64,000 bases of DNA from Verrucomicrobia bacterium LW23 (GTDB lineage: Bacteria > Verrucomicrobiota > Verrucomicrobiia > Methylacidiphilales > UBA1321): contig QAZA01000030.1 in the NCBI GenBank assembly GCA_003054695.1, forward strand, positions 1 through 64,000. The letters are read 5' to 3'. The translations under genes and the position numbers were made by a program. Below, piece after piece: positions 17,379 to 27,656 of the stretch. The notes below the pieces were generated by a model. The model was not told the origin of the DNA and did not search any database. It was given only the letters and a program-made list of their open reading frames with translations. The stretch's first letter is position 1. Each line of letters starts with the position of its first letter.

Positions 17379-19010
17379 TCAAGGAGAATTCTTATCCGTC
17401 GCCACTGTCGCCGTATCTCCCACCACGATATCCATGCGCTGACCGTCGCTGTCGATAAGCGCGGCGCTGACCTGGTCGTAGCAGAGAAAGACTTTGACCT
17501 GCGCAATGCGCAGAGCGTTGCGGAAGATGAGGAACGGCATCCCCTCACGCACGCCAATGCGGCGGCCTGCGTTGATGATGATGACGCCTCTTCCCTTATC
17601 GACGTCGACGACCTGAGCACTGGAGAGACCATCCGCGAGCGGAACGTTGGAGCGACCACGGCCGGAAAGGTAATCCTGGGCCTGGCGCACCGCGACTTCG
17701 TACTCGGCGCGGACAGAGGCTGCGGCGCCCTCGTTGGACTGGAGGGCGGATTGAGACGTGGAGATCAGCTTCTCGATCAGCACCACACCCTGCTTGCGCT
17801 GCTGCTCGGACTGGTACCACCCGGCCACCGCCTTGAGGAGGCGATCGCTGATGGCGCCCATGTCGCCGGTGAGGGCGTCGATGCCGAGGGCGGCGTGGAT
17901 CGTCTCTTTCTCACGCACTTTCGCGCGGAGGATGGCGATCTGTTCGTTGGCGTAGGCTAAGTCTTTGGTGAGCTGTCGGTTGCGAACTTCCAGCTCGGTG
18001 ATCTTGACGGCGCGCTCGCGAGGAATTTCGCCTTCGCCCTGGCCTCCGCTGCTGGCGGAGTTGTCGGGCGATGTTGCGGAATCCTTACGGCTACCGGCCT
18101 GCGGGGCAAGTTCCGGTCCCACAAAGTTGTCGTCGCCCGAGTCCGGCCCGATGGGTATCGGGCCCTGGCTGCTGCGCATGCTGGAGTTGTTCAGCGGCTG
18201 CGGAAGCAGCTCGTCCTCCCCGGGGGAGGCGGGCTGGTAGGGGCGCGTGTTGCCCGTGCTTTTGTCGTCGTTGGCGATCTCGCTGAGCGAGGGGCCGATA
18301 GGCTCCTGCTCGGTGCCGGTGCTTGCCGGTTCGAGGTCGGTCGTCGGTTGCTTGCGCGGGGCGGCAGGCTGGGCGGGCTTGCGGGGGCGCTCTTTGGCGA
18401 TGACGGGGGTCACCGGCCGGGGAGCGGGCTTCGCTGCGGTCGCGCCAGGGGCTGCGGTTTGTGGGGAGTCGGAAGGTGCCGCGGATGCGGGCGCCGGAGG
18501 TGTTGGGGAGCGCGTGGCCGTGCTGCCGCCGTGGCTGTGCTTGCTGTAAGTTCCAGCAGGCGCGGCGGGCGATGACGGAGCGTTGTTACCCGGGGCGGTG
18601 GTGGTGGTGGGGTTGGCGGAGGAGAGCTCTTCGCTCTTGTCGCTTGTCTCACCCTTGTCCGGCGTCGCGGGCTTATCCTTGTCTTTATCGGGCGTTTTGG
18701 CGGCGGCGGATGCTTTCGCATTCGCGGCCGTTGGCAGGTCGGCAGGTTTTTTCCTGTCCTTTTCCTTATCCTTGTCTCTGTCTTTGGTGTCCTTTATTTC
18801 AGGGGACGTCGACGATTTTGTCGTCTTTTCCTGGGCCTGTTCCGGTGCTTCGGGCGCGTTGGTGCCCTGGGCCGTCGGTTCGGCTTTATTCAAAGAACGA
18901 TTCCCACCCGGCAGCTTCTGGTTGGAAGTGCTGGTGGAGGAGGCCTGCGCAAGGCTGGCCCCCGGCTGAAAGTGGAGCGCTAACAGGAGCAGGGCGATGT
19001 ACTGGAGCAT
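17379..19010 (-). CDS. Predicted secreted coiled-coil protein inside the S10 cluster
   Basis: A 543-residue protein from the ATG at 19010 (a frame extension to 19055 weakens the signal peptide). Residues 1-22 (MLQYIALLLLALHFQPGASL AQ cleavage region) form a signal peptide. Residues about 25-330 are low complexity, rich in Lys, Asp, Pro, Thr and Ala (KDTKDRDKDKEKDRKK). Residues 332-375 are a coiled coil, 376-465 helical, and 467-540 a beta-rich domain (VDKGRGVIIINAGRRIGVRE, GDTATVAT) of the type seen in periplasmic FlgT-C-like and similar modules. A periplasmic or envelope role is inferred. The gene lies on the same strand between rpsS (126 bp) and rplV (324 bp), where normally there is no gene. 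Function unknown. Confidence 0.8.
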   Translation of the reverse strand: MLQYIALLLLALHFQPGASLAQASSTSTSNQKLPGGNRSLNKAEPTAQGTNAPEAPEQAQEKTTKSSTSPEIKDTKDRDKDKEKDRKKPADLPTAANAKASAAAKTPDKDKDKPATPDKGETSDKSEELSSANPTTTTAPGNNAPSSPAAPAGTYSKHSHGGSTATRSPTPPAPASAAPSDSPQTAAPGATAAKPAPRPVTPVIAKERPRKPAQPAAPRKQPTTDLEPASTGTEQEPIGPSLSEIANDDKSTGNTRPYQPASPGEDELLPQPLNNSSMRSSQGPIPIGPDSGDDNFVGPELAPQAGSRKDSATSPDNSASSGGQGEGEIPRERAVKITELEVRNRQLTKDLAYANEQIAILRAKVREKETIHAALGIDALTGDMGAISDRLLKAVAGWYQSEQQRKQGVVLIEKLISTSQSALQSNEGAAASVRAEYEVAVRQAQDYLSGRGRSNVPLADGLSSAQVVDVDKGRGVIIINAGRRIGVREGMPFLIFRNALRIAQVKVFLCYDQVSAALIDSDGQRMDIVVGDTATVATDKNSP

Positions 19011-19136
19011 GTGGCGTATGCCGCGGCAATGTTTGTATACATGGTGCCGAAACATTTTTTACATATCCAGTATAAAATCGCCCTTTCTGTGAGATGTGTA
19101 CCCGGGCGCCATGCGACATCCGGATACACGTGCTGA

Positions 19137-19415
19137 TTACTTGCTGACCTTCTCGGTGTGGTTGCCGTGACGGCGGAAGGTGCGCGTCAGGGAGAACTCA
19201 CCCAGGCGATGGCCGACCATGTTTTCCGTGACGAACACGGAATTGAAGATCTTGCCATTGTGCACCAGGAAGGTGTGCCCGACGAAGTCGGGGGTAATCA
19301 GGGAGCGGCGCGACCAGGTTTTGATCGGACGCTTGACCCGTTCGCCGTTCATCTTGTCGATCTTGTCGAGAAGATGATCATCAACAAAGGGTCCTTTTTT
19401 AAGGCTTCTGCCCAT
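19137..19415 (-). CDS. rpsS: 30S ribosomal protein S19
   Basis: A 92-residue protein of the small-subunit head that pairs with S13. It starts [20 protein letters not shown] and has [40 protein letters not shown] and [20 protein letters not shown]. Length is standard. It follows rplB by 65 bp, and the inserted secreted-protein gene comes next. Confidence 0.97.
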   Translation of the reverse strand: MGRSLKKGPFVDDHLLDKIDKMNGERVKRPIKTWSRRSLITPDFVGHTFLVHNGKIFNSVFVTENMVGHRLGEFSLTRTFRRHGNHTEKVSK

Positions 19416-19480
19416 GGGATCGTGTAGGTTCGATGGTTAAGAGAGAATGTAGAGAAGAGAGGAAGGTCGGTCTTTGGCGA

Positions 19481-20323
19481 TTACTTCTTCTTCTTGCGGC
19501 GCTGCACGATGAACTTGTTCGTCGGCTTGTACTTGGCGCGAGTCTTGAAACCCTTGGCAGGCTGGCCCCACGGGGAGACCGGATGCTGGCGACCGCCACC
19601 GCCCTTGCTCTTGCCCTGACCGCCACCCATCGGGTGATCGACCGGGTTCATCACCATACCGCGGACCTTCGGACGGCGTCCGAGCCAGCGGTTGCGACCG
19701 GCTTTGCCGAGCGAGATGTTCTCGTGCTCGAGGTTGCCGACCTGGCCGATGGTGGCGTAGCACTTGGCGTGGATCTTGCGGATTTCGCCAGAGGGCAGGC
19801 GGATCTGGGCGTAGCCCTGGTCCACCGACATGATGGTGGCGGAGCCGCCGGCGGTGCGGACGAGCTGGCCGCCTTTGCCGGCCTGCAGCTCGATGTTGTG
19901 GATCGGCGCGGCGAGCGGGATGCGATCGAGCGGCATGGCGTTGCCGATGTTCGGCTCGATCTCCACGCCGGCCTGCACATACATGCCGACCTTGAGGCCG
20001 TTGGGGGCGAGGATATACCGCTTCTCACCGTCGTCGTACTTCAGCAGGGCGATGCGGGCTGTGCGGATCGGATCATACTCGATCGTCTCCACAATGGCGG
20101 GCATGTTCAGCTTGTTGCGCTTGAAGTCGATGATGCGATAGCGCTGCTTGTGGCCGCCGCCGATGTGGCGGGAGGTCACGCGACCGTTGGCGTTGCGGCC
20201 GCCGGTCTTTTTGATGGGCTCGGTGAGGCTCTTCTCGGGCTTGGACGCAGTGATGTCGTCGAAGCCGGACAGCACGGTGTAGCGCTGGGAGGGCGTCAGC
20301 GGGCGGAAGTGTTTAAGGGCCAT
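19481..20323 (-). CDS. rplB: 50S ribosomal protein L2
   Basis: A 280-residue protein close to the peptidyl transferase centre and needed for subunit joining. Clear segments are [60 protein letters not shown] and the C-terminal [20 protein letters not shown] with the conserved active histidine region, ending in a lysine-rich tail. Length is typical. Confidence 0.98.
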   Translation of the reverse strand: MALKHFRPLTPSQRYTVLSGFDDITASKPEKSLTEPIKKTGGRNANGRVTSRHIGGGHKQRYRIIDFKRNKLNMPAIVETIEYDPIRTARIALLKYDDGEKRYILAPNGLKVGMYVQAGVEIEPNIGNAMPLDRIPLAAPIHNIELQAGKGGQLVRTAGGSATIMSVDQGYAQIRLPSGEIRKIHAKCYATIGQVGNLEHENISLGKAGRNRWLGRRPKVRGMVMNPVDHPMGGGQGKSKGGGGRQHPVSPWGQPAKGFKTRAKYKPTNKFIVQRRKKKK

Positions 20324-20437
20324 AAGTTTAGGCTCAGGTGAAGGGCTGGGTGAGGAGGGGCGAAATGGCGGCTTGTTATGCTGTTTTCAGGCCAAGTTAA
20401 GACCGCCGGTTGTCGTATATTTCGCTCGGCTGCGGGC

Positions 20438-20719
20438 TTAGACGAAGTCGATCTTCTCGCCTTCCTTCAGCGTAACGATGGCCTTTTTCCAGTCGGAAGT
20501 CTTTCCGGCGTGGATGGTACGGGAGCGGCGTTTTTTGCCGCGCACGTTGAGGGTGTTGACGCCGGCGACGTCTTTCTTGAAGATCGTCTTGACGGCGTAC
20601 TTGATCTCCTGCTTGGTGGCGTCGGACGCCACGCGGAACACGTACTGGCCCAGGCTGGAGAGCGCGGTGGCCTTCTCGGTGATGCGAGGAGTTTTGATGA
20701 TAAAGAACGGATCGCGCAT
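20438..20719 (-). CDS. rplW: 50S ribosomal protein L23
   Basis: A 93-residue protein at the tunnel exit, the docking point for trigger factor. It shows FFIIKTPRITEKATALSSLG, YVFRVASDATKQEIKYAVKT, IFKKDVAGVNTLNVRGKKRR and TSDWKKAIVTLKEGEKIDFV. It follows rplD by only 6 bp, which suggests translational coupling; the 114-bp gap to rplB shows nothing notable. Confidence 0.97.
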   Translation of the reverse strand: MRDPFFIIKTPRITEKATALSSLGQYVFRVASDATKQEIKYAVKTIFKKDVAGVNTLNVRGKKRRSRTIHAGKTSDWKKAIVTLKEGEKIDFV

Positions 20720-20725
20720 GGGAGT

Positions 20726-21343
20726 TTAGGCCTTCAGGCGGTTGGAGATTTTGGCGAAGGCGGCCTCCACGATGACGATCTTGTCCGAGCGGACGAGGTC
20801 TTCGGCATTGAGGAAGTCGGCCGTGGTAACGGCAACGCGCGGGTGATTGCGGGCGGCCTGCAGGATCTGCTGGTTAACGCCTTCAAGCACGAGGAGCACG
20901 GTGTTGTCGACCGTAAGGACGGGGGCGAGCGCCGCGACGAAATCCTTCGTCTTGCCGCTGGTGACGTCGAACGCGGGCTCGACAAACACGTCGCCGGCGG
21001 CAACGCGGGAGCTGAGCGCCTTCTTCAGGGCCAGCTTCTTCACCTTCTTGTTGGTGTCCTTGGAGTAGTCGCGCGGCTTGGGGCCGAAGACTACGCCGCC
21101 GCCACGCCACACGGGCGAGGAGGCGTAACCGGCGCGGGCGTTGCCGGTGCCCTTCTGGCGCCAGGGCTTTTTACCGCTGCGGTTGACTTCCGCTTTCGTT
21201 TTGGTGCTGTGCGTGCCGGCGCGGCGATTGGCGCGGTAGGCCACGATGGTCTCGTGGAGCGCCTGGGTGCCGATACCGTTGAGGATGAGCTCAACCTGCA
21301 GCTTTTCCTTGGCCGCTTCGACAGTAATAGGGGTGCTGTTCAT
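20726..21343 (-). CDS. rplD: 50S ribosomal protein L4
   Basis: A 205-residue protein that lines the exit tunnel through a long loop ([24 protein letters not shown] region). In enteric bacteria it represses the S10 operon. Further family segments are [40 protein letters not shown] and the C-terminal [20 protein letters not shown]. Length is typical; 18 bp separate it from rplC. Confidence 0.97.
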   Translation of the reverse strand: MNSTPITVEAAKEKLQVELILNGIGTQALHETIVAYRANRRAGTHSTKTKAEVNRSGKKPWRQKGTGNARAGYASSPVWRGGGVVFGPKPRDYSKDTNKKVKKLALKKALSSRVAAGDVFVEPAFDVTSGKTKDFVAALAPVLTVDNTVLLVLEGVNQQILQAARNHPRVAVTTADFLNAEDLVRSDKIVIVEAAFAKISNRLKA

Positions 21344-21361
21344 GTTCAGTTCCTCCTGGTG

Positions 21362-22060
21362 TTATTTCTTACCGGCTTTACCCGGATTCTTGGCCTTCAC
21401 CACGGTCTGAACGACAGGAGGCTTCGGCTGACCCTTAATTGCCGTGCGGACAACCACGTACCCGCCCTTGGCGCCAGGCACCGCACCGCTAACCAGCAGG
21501 GCGTTGTCGGACTCGCGGACCTGGATGATGCGCAGGTTCTGCACGGTGATGCGTTCATCACCCATGTGGCCCGGCATGCCGTGGTTCTTGTAGATGCGAC
21601 CCGGAGTGGAGCGCTCACCGATGGCACCGTTACGGCGGTGCGTCTTGGAGCCGTGAGCGGCGCCCTGGCCGGAGAAATTGTGCTTCTTCATAACGCCCGC
21701 AAAGCCTTTGCCCTTGCTGACGCCGATGACGTCGACGTACTGGCCAACCTTGAAGTTGGTGACGTTGACGGACTCACCGACCTTGGGGGCCGTCTCGCCC
21801 TTGCCGGGGATGAATTCGCGGATGAACTTCTTGGGAGTAACCGCGGCTTTCTTGAAGTGACCCAGCAGGGGCTTGGTCACACGGTGCTCCTTCTGATCGA
21901 ACACGCCGACCTGGACGGCTTCGTAACCGTCGTTCTCTTTGGTCTTGACCTGCAGGACCGCGTTGGGCTCGGCCAGGATAACGGTAACGGGCGTAATCAC
22001 CCCGTTCGCGTCGTACACGCGGGTCATTCCGACTTTTTGACCTAAAATTCCGATGCTCAT
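21362..22060 (-). CDS. rplC: 50S ribosomal protein L3
   Basis: A 232-residue assembly protein reaching toward the peptidyl transferase centre. It starts MSIGILGQKVGMTRVYDANG and has KGKGFAGVMKKHNFSGQGAA, HGSKTHRRNGAIGERSTPGR (the tip with the conserved glutamine equivalent in GQGA), and GHMGDERITVQNLRIIQVRE. A short basic tail extends the C-terminus. The gap to rpsJ is 184 bp. Confidence 0.98.
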   Translation of the reverse strand: MSIGILGQKVGMTRVYDANGVITPVTVILAEPNAVLQVKTKENDGYEAVQVGVFDQKEHRVTKPLLGHFKKAAVTPKKFIREFIPGKGETAPKVGESVNVTNFKVGQYVDVIGVSKGKGFAGVMKKHNFSGQGAAHGSKTHRRNGAIGERSTPGRIYKNHGMPGHMGDERITVQNLRIIQVRESDNALLVSGAVPGAKGGYVVVRTAIKGQPKPPVVQTVVKAKNPGKAGKK

Positions 22061-22244
22061 GTTATGCGATGACCTGCGACACTGTCGTTGTAGCGTAACC
22101 TGCCGGCCCGTTGCGGGCGGCGGCCAGAGGACAGTTGCCGCGGTTTCCTAAGCTAAATTGTGAAGAGAGAGATTCGAGAGAACTTCCTGCGCGTGCCGGG
22201 TGCTGCAGGGCTGTTTTCAGCCTGGCCCCACCCGGCGCGCCTCG

Positions 22245-22553
22245 TCAGATCTTGATGTTGATATCCACGCCGGCGGGCAGGTTGAGCTTTTTGAGCTCGT
22301 CCACCGTTTTGGCGGTAGGATGGATGATGTCGATCAGGCGCTTGTGCGTCCGAATCTCGAACTGGTCCATGCTCTTTTTGTCGACGTGCGGGGAACGGTT
22401 TACCGTGTAGCGCTCGATCTTGGTGGGGAGCGGAATGGGACCCGCTACGGAGGAACCGGTACGGGAAGCAGTCTCCGCGATTTCCGTGGCGGCACGGTCC
22501 AGGAGACGATAGTCGAAGCCTTTGAGGCGGATGCGAATACGCGTTTCGGCCAT
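22245..22553 (-). CDS. rpsJ: 30S ribosomal protein S10 / NusE
   Basis: A 102-residue protein of the head that also acts as NusE in antitermination and couples transcription to translation through NusG. It has [40 protein letters not shown] and [20 protein letters not shown]. It begins 6 bp after the fusA stop, so the str and S10 clusters look fused, with tuf missing between them. Confidence 0.98.
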   Translation of the reverse strand: MAETRIRIRLKGFDYRLLDRAATEIAETASRTGSSVAGPIPLPTKIERYTVNRSPHVDKKSMDQFEIRTHKRLIDIIHPTAKTVDELKKLNLPAGVDINIKI

Positions 22554-22559
22554 AAAATG

Positions 22560-24734
22560 TTATCCTTTCTTCTGTTCAGTAATCTGGGCCACGATATTCG
22601 CGGGCACTTGTTCAAAGTGAGAGGGCTCCATGGAGTACGCGGCACGGCCCTTGGAGACGGTGCGGATCGCGTTCACGTAGCCAAACATCTCAGACAGGGG
22701 TACTTCGGCATTCACGACCGAGGAGTTACCCTTGGCGTTGACATTCATGATCTTGCCGCGGCGGCGGTTCAGATCGCCCAGAATGTCGCCCTGGAACTCG
22801 TCCGGCGTGGACACTTCGACCTTCATCATCGGCTCGAGCAGGATCGGAGCCGCCTTCTTCATGACTTCCTTGACAGCGAAGATTGCCGCCATCTTGAAGG
22901 CCAGTTCGTTGGAGTCGACTTCGTGGTAGGAGCCGTCGGTGATGTTCACCGTAACGTCGATAACCTGGGAGCCGTTGATGATACCGTTTAGGAGAGCTTC
23001 TTCCACACCCTTCTTACAGGCGGGGATATACTCCTTGGGGATGTTACCACCGACAACCTTGGACTCGACGACGATACCCTTGCCGCGCTCGTTCGGGATC
23101 ATCTCCAGAACGACGTGACCGTACTGACCGCGACCACCGGACTGCTTGACCAGCTTGCCTTCGCCGCTGGCCGTCTTCGTGATGGTTTCGCGATACGCGA
23201 TCTGCGGGGCGCCGGCGTTGGTCTGCACGTTGAACTCGCGGCGCATGCGGTCCATGATGATGTCGAGGTGAAGCTCGCCCATGCCGGCAATGATGGTCTG
23301 GCCCGTCTCTTCGTCAGTTTTCACGACGAAGGTCGGATCTTCTTCCATCAGGCGGCCCAGGGCGTCGCCCATCTTCTCACGGTCGCCCTTGCTCTTCGGC
23401 TCAATGGCCATGGAGATAACGGGCTCGGGGAAGGACGGCGGCTCGAGGGAAATGTCGTTGCCTTCGATAACCAGCGTGTCACCGGTCTTGACATCCTTGA
23501 TGCCGACGATGGCGGCGATGTCACCAGCGTACACCACATCAAGCTCGGCCTTTTTGTCGGCCTGCAGCTGGATGAGGCGCGAGATGCGCTCGCGCTTGCC
23601 GGTGCGGGTGTTCACGACGGTCTCACCCTTGTTCAGCATGCCGGAGTAGACACGGAAGAACACGAGCTTACCGATGAACGGATCGGCCCAGAGCTTGAAC
23701 GCCAGCGCGCAGAACTTGGCGCTGTCGTCGGCGGGAGCGTACGCGGGCTCGCCGTTGTCCGGGTTAATACCCTTGGCGGGCGGAATGTCCAGCGGGCCGG
23801 GGAGGTAATCGACAACGGCGTCGATGAGGAACTGCACACCCTTGTTGCGGTATGCGGAGCCACCGGCCACAGGCACGAGCTGGTTGCTCACGGTGAGGCG
23901 GCGGATAGCGGCTTTGAGCTCCATGGCGGAGGGGGTCTTCTCCTCCAGGAACATTTCGCCGATCACTTCATCCTTGTCGGCCACGGCCTCAATGAGGTCG
24001 CGAAGGGCCTGCTCGGCCATCTCTTTCTTGTCGGCCGGGATGTCGGTCACCTCGTAGGTGGAGCCGATGCGATCGTTATCAGAGTAAACGATGGCACGCT
24101 GATTGACGACGTCAATCTGACCCTGCAGCTGATCTTCAGCACCCAGGGGGATGAGCACGGGCCAGGCGTTGGCGCCCAGCTTGGTGCGCATGTCGTTAAG
24201 CGCGTTGTTAAAGTTGGCGCCGGTACGGTCCATCTTGTTGACGAACGCGATGCGGGGCACGTTGTACTTGTTGGCCTGGCGCCATACAGTCTCGGACTGC
24301 GGCTGCACGCCGGCTACGCCGCAGAACACCGCGATGGCACCGTCGAGCACGCGGAGCGAGCGCTCCACCTCGGCCGTAAAGTCGACGTGACCAGGGGTGT
24401 CGATGATGTTGACGCGGAACTTCTGGCCGTCGTACACCTTGGTAATACCCTCTTCCGTGCGGACCGGCCAGAAGCAGGTCGTCGCCGCGGAAGTGATGGT
24501 GATGCCGCGCTCGCGCTCCTGCTCCATCCAGTCAGTCACGGCGGTGCCTTCATGCACTTCACCGATCTTGTGAATGGCACCCGTGTAGAAGAGGATACGC
24601 TCGGTGAGCGTCGTCTTGCCGGCGTCGATGTGCGCGCAAATACCGATGTTGCGCGTGCGCTCCAGCGGATAGGAACGCTTGGGGTTGTTGGGGTTGGCAG
24701 CCTTTGTTGAGGCAGCAGGTGCGGCGGTGGACAT
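22560..24734 (-). CDS. fusA: Elongation factor G
   Basis: A 724-residue GTPase that drives translocation on the ribosome. The G domain has [20 protein letters not shown] (G1), a switch region with [18 protein letters not shown] (G3) and [10 protein letters not shown] (G4). Domains II-V follow, with [20 protein letters not shown] in domain III and the domain IV/V segments ([40 protein letters not shown]). A 20-residue alanine/asparagine-rich N-terminal addition precedes the usual start. It lies 2 bp after rpsG and 6 bp before rpsJ, and is expected to be co-transcribed with both. Confidence 0.98.
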   Translation of the reverse strand: MSTAAPAASTKAANPNNPKRSYPLERTRNIGICAHIDAGKTTLTERILFYTGAIHKIGEVHEGTAVTDWMEQERERGITITSAATTCFWPVRTEEGITKVYDGQKFRVNIIDTPGHVDFTAEVERSLRVLDGAIAVFCGVAGVQPQSETVWRQANKYNVPRIAFVNKMDRTGANFNNALNDMRTKLGANAWPVLIPLGAEDQLQGQIDVVNQRAIVYSDNDRIGSTYEVTDIPADKKEMAEQALRDLIEAVADKDEVIGEMFLEEKTPSAMELKAAIRRLTVSNQLVPVAGGSAYRNKGVQFLIDAVVDYLPGPLDIPPAKGINPDNGEPAYAPADDSAKFCALAFKLWADPFIGKLVFFRVYSGMLNKGETVVNTRTGKRERISRLIQLQADKKAELDVVYAGDIAAIVGIKDVKTGDTLVIEGNDISLEPPSFPEPVISMAIEPKSKGDREKMGDALGRLMEEDPTFVVKTDEETGQTIIAGMGELHLDIIMDRMRREFNVQTNAGAPQIAYRETITKTASGEGKLVKQSGGRGQYGHVVLEMIPNERGKGIVVESKVVGGNIPKEYIPACKKGVEEALLNGIINGSQVIDVTVNITDGSYHEVDSNELAFKMAAIFAVKEVMKKAAPILLEPMMKVEVSTPDEFQGDILGDLNRRRGKIMNVNAKGNSSVVNAEVPLSEMFGYVNAIRTVSKGRAAYSMEPSHFEQVPANIVAQITEQKKG

Positions 24735-24736
24735 AA

Positions 24737-25210
24737 TTAGAAGCGGAAGTGCGCGAATGCGCGGTTGGCCTGTGCCATCTTATGAACGTCATCGCGTTTT
24801 TTGACGGCGTTTCCCTGACCATTGGAGGCATCGCGAACTTCGCTCGCGAGGGCCTTTACCATGGTAACACCTTTGCGCTTGGATGCATACTGCACCAGCC
24901 AGCGCATTGCCAGGGAGATCTGACGCTCCGGCGGCACTTCCATGGGCACCTGGTAGGTGGCGCCACCCACGCGGCGGCTCTTCACTTCCAGGCGGGGCTT
25001 TACGTTGTCGATAGCCTTGGTGAGGATATCGAGCGGGTTGCCATCCTTGTTCGCCTGATTGACTTCGTCAATCGCGCCATACACCACGCGCTGGGCGGTG
25101 GCCATCTTGCCATCGCGCATCACGGTGCTGATGAGGCGGCCCACTACGGGGGACTCGTACTTGGAGTCCTCGGCCATCTCGCGCTTATCGGCTCTGCGAC
25201 GTCTTGCCAT
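24737..25210 (-). CDS. rpsG: 30S ribosomal protein S7
   Basis: A 157-residue primary binder of the 16S 3' major domain, at the E-site. It starts [20 protein letters not shown] and has [40 protein letters not shown] and [20 protein letters not shown]. In E. coli S7 represses the str operon at the rpsL-rpsG gap; here that gap is 68 bp with no structure I can define. Confidence 0.97.
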   Translation of the reverse strand: MARRRRADKREMAEDSKYESPVVGRLISTVMRDGKMATAQRVVYGAIDEVNQANKDGNPLDILTKAIDNVKPRLEVKSRRVGGATYQVPMEVPPERQISLAMRWLVQYASKRKGVTMVKALASEVRDASNGQGNAVKKRDDVHKMAQANRAFAHFRF

Positions 25211-25278
25211 ATGTTCTTCTTCGTTGAGGTAAAATCGGTGGAAGCAATGAAACTAAGCTTTAACTTAAAAGGATCAGC

Positions 25279-25716
25279 TTATTTCTTCTTGCCCTTGACG
25301 GGAGCCGCCGCGGCCTGACCAGGCTTGGGCTTCTTGACGCCGTACTTACTACGGGACACGTTACGGTTGAGCTTGTTGGAGTTGCTCGGCCCAATGGCGC
25401 CGAGGGCGTCCAGCGTACCGCGGACGATGTGGTAGCGAACGCCAGGAAGATCCTTCACACGGCCGCCGCGCACCAGCACAATGGAGTGCTCCTGCAGGTT
25501 GTGGTTTTCGCCGGGGATGTACGCGATGACTTCGTCACCGTTGGTGAGGCGCACTTTGGCGACCTTGCGCAGAGCCGAGTTCGGCTTCTTGGGCGTACGG
25601 GTCATCACCTGGACGCAGACGCCACGGCGCTGCGGCGCACCTTTAAGGGCCGGGGCCTTCGTCTTGACGACCACTTTTTTGCGGCCTTTTCTTACGAGCT
25701 GGTTGATCGTGGGCAT
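25279..25716 (-). CDS. rpsL: 30S ribosomal protein S12
   Basis: A 145-residue decoding-centre protein, first gene of the cluster. It starts [20 protein letters not shown]; the fidelity loops [20 protein letters not shown] and [20 protein letters not shown] are intact. The lysine in TPKKPNS that is altered in classic streptomycin-resistant mutants has the sensitive residue, and the conserved proline-lysine pair is present. A tail ([15 protein letters not shown]) adds about 15 residues. It is preceded by about 550 bp without a gene, where the main promoter of the cluster should lie. Confidence 0.98.
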   Translation of the reverse strand: MPTINQLVRKGRKKVVVKTKAPALKGAPQRRGVCVQVMTRTPKKPNSALRKVAKVRLTNGDEVIAYIPGENHNLQEHSIVLVRGGRVKDLPGVRYHIVRGTLDALGAIGPSNSNKLNRNVSRSKYGVKKPKPGQAAAAPVKGKKK

Positions 25717-26269
25717 GACTATCTGGAAATGGATCTTTGCAAATCAGCGGAGCGGGATTTCTTCTCTCCAGCATCGCGCTGGGTCGAACCGACGAACGTC
25801 GATGAGAGCTGAAACATGGGGCATCCAACAGCCTCTCGCGGAAAAAGAGAAACACGCCTCCGATCGTTGCAAAGATTTTTGCAGTGTCGCGGAGCGTGCC
25901 TTGATCCGTAGAAGCCGCATGGAGGACAGCCAAACTGTCGCATGCTCGCTATCTCGATGTCAGCCGCAGAGGAAGCGATATCGCCTGAAACAACCTCCCT
26001 TCACTCTATCCAAACCCTGTTTAGCGGGAGGTGAGAACGGGAGCTGCCCTGACGGAAAGCTCATCTGACGGCGCGCTTACAAAGAAGTCGCGGGACATAG
26101 ATAATGACAGAAGCGCCAAATCACACAACACTTTTTTCAGAAAATTTTGCACACGGACCGGCGGAGTGGCGCGGGAAATGCGTAAGAGGCTGATTATCAG
26201 AGGGAAAGCGTGAAAAAGGGTACGCAATGGAAAAGGCGGCACACGCGGGGTACTTGCCTTAGCGTAGCT
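25717..26269. other. Gene-free leader region upstream of rpsL
   Basis: No convincing gene in any frame. On the minus strand, which leads into rpsL, an AT-rich block at about 26095-26150 (including GTCATTATCTATG) is a possible promoter area, but no -35/-10 pair with good spacing could be fixed. A long 5' leader for the ribosomal cluster would be consistent with this region. Confidence 0.4.
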
Positions 26270-26564
26270 TAGAGGCTGTCGACATTTGGCCTCCTCCCCC
26301 ATTATCCCCTGCGTAGAGGCTTATATCCCCCTTATAGCGAGACATCTGTGAAGCCGTACTGCAATACGGAGGAGAATGTCTCGCGCTAAGGGGGATATAA
26401 GCCTCTAAGCAGGGGATAAAGGGGGGAACGTAAAAAAGGTTGAACATCGTGGAAGCATCCCTCTTGGCGAAACTTTACGCCCTTGGCGATGTTATCTGAA
26501 GGTCCGTAGCTCCAAGGCAGATAGTATCGCCAAGGGGATGCAGCGGAAATGTCGACAGCCTCTA
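26270..26564. mobile_element. Composite 295-bp palindromic element with 18-bp terminal inverted repeats
   Basis: Ends 26270-26287 and 26547-26564 are perfect inverted repeats TAGAGGCTGTCGACATTT. Inside lie a 44-bp inverted repeat (26302-26345 and 26376-26419, three mismatches, 30-nt loop with its own CCGTA/TACGG hairpin) and an 18-bp inverted repeat (26481-26498 and 26518-26535, two mismatches, starting CCTTGGCGAT). No transposase is encoded, so it is MITE-like. Much of it recurs inverted at 46966-47125. The right end supplies the TAG stop of the gene ending at 26562. Confidence 0.7.
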
Positions 26565-27029
26565 GCTCATCGCCAGCAGTGCAATTCTGTCCGCCGGCAA
26601 ATCCGTCAGCGCCTGACGGAGATTCGCGAGCGATTCCTCCACCCAGATCCTGGTATCCTCGACGCTTTTCTGTGTGGTGGGCTCTCCCGTAAACTCCAGG
26701 CACAGTTTGGCAAAGGCCTTTGTGTCTGTAATCGTGGCAAGCTTCTCCGCCAGTTCCCTCGCCTCGTCGCCGCCGTTGATGAGGTGAGCACCCATTTCCC
26801 AGCAGCGTAGCAGCGGCGTTTCCAGGTCTTGGGGCGATTTGGGAAAATTGATGTCGTAATCCAGCATCAGCACGCCCTGCATCGTGGCAAATCCAAAGCC
26901 GCCCAGCTCTATGTCCTCACGTTTCAGCGCAATTTCGTCCAGCCACTCGTGCGTAACCGACTTCTTCGCCTTGATCTTCGCGGGGAAGGTCGCTTTGTCG
27001 AACTGGTACCAGAAGGTAATGAGGGACAT
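26562..27029 (-). CDS. Hypothetical cytoplasmic protein (155 aa)
   Basis: A soluble protein with no signal peptide or membrane segment. It begins MSLITFWYQFDKATFPAKIK and contains an acidic, leucine-rich C-terminal half (DTRIWVEESLANLRQALTDL). I recognise no family or catalytic motif. Its stop codon TAG lies in the terminal repeat of the composite element, so the element's insertion may have set the present C-terminus. It is divergent from the membrane protein at 27171. Confidence 0.65.
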   Translation of the reverse strand: MSLITFWYQFDKATFPAKIKAKKSVTHEWLDEIALKREDIELGGFGFATMQGVLMLDYDINFPKSPQDLETPLLRCWEMGAHLINGGDEARELAEKLATITDTKAFAKLCLEFTGEPTTQKSVEDTRIWVEESLANLRQALTDLPADRIALLAMS

Positions 27030-27170
27030 GGGCTTGTGGGGAATGGGAGCTACGGGGACGATATGAATGTGTGTTACACGCTTGCAGAATGTTTAGTCAG
27101 AGAATAAGGTGGACGCAATACAAGAAATAGCTCCGAATAGCTTTTTGGCAGCCCTAACCACGCTCCCGCG

Positions 27171-27656
27171 ATGTTCGTTTTCCGCAATGATCGCTTTCGC
27201 CGCTTCGCTCTGGGGCTGTGCTTTGGCACCCTGCTCACAGCACAAAATCTCGAATTTGCGGAGCCCCGTATCCGCATTTTGACGACAGGGGGAGGCCTTC
27301 CAGCGGAACTGGATTCACTGATCTGGCTGATAGTGCTGCTTGCGCTGATTCTCTTCGTACTGTCATGCACCGTCTGCGCGGGCGTGCTGTGGATGAGAGC
27401 CTCTGCGGAATCGGCACTCGTGGCCCGCCTAAGGTTTGGGAGCAGCCTGCTCTATACAATCGGTTTTTTCGCCGGGATGGCCGGTGGTATTGTCCTTTGC
27501 CTTTACGTATTCCCTTCCCTCTTTCGCAGGTTATTCGAAGCTCTGATGCCTTCCATTGCGGCTATCATCTTAGTCATCGATATCGTCAGACGCCACAATG
27601 AGGAAGCGGCCAAGACGCCGCCTCCGCTTCCGCCAACACCCCACGCCGCGACATGA
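27171..27656 (+). CDS. Hypothetical multi-pass membrane protein (161 aa)
   Basis: Three or four hydrophobic segments are visible: FALGLCFGTLLTAQ (or a signal-like anchor), LIWLIVLLALILFVLSCTVC, LLYTIGFFAGMAGGIVLCLY and ALMPSIAAIILVIDIV, then a proline-rich cytoplasmic tail (KTPPPLPPTPHAAT). The stop overlaps the start of the next gene (ATGA), so the two are translated together. No family recognised. Confidence 0.6.
   Translation: MFVFRNDRFRRFALGLCFGTLLTAQNLEFAEPRIRILTTGGGLPAELDSLIWLIVLLALILFVLSCTVCAGVLWMRASAESALVARLRFGSSLLYTIGFFAGMAGGIVLCLYVFPSLFRRLFEALMPSIAAIILVIDIVRRHNEEAAKTPPPLPPTPHAAT

Noticed and set aside
16994-17659. A 221-residue minus-strand frame bridging rplV and the inserted gene
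   Set aside because: It overlaps the start of rplV and the end of the secreted protein in another frame and shows no domain or ribosome-binding site.
20378-22045. A 555-residue plus-strand frame over rplW, rplD and rplC
   Set aside because: It spans three conserved ribosomal protein genes and their gaps, so it is a composition artefact.
26270-26564. CRISPR array or tRNA gene in the repeat-rich gap
   Set aside because: Repeats are inverted and nested, without regular spacers, and no cloverleaf or cas gene is present.
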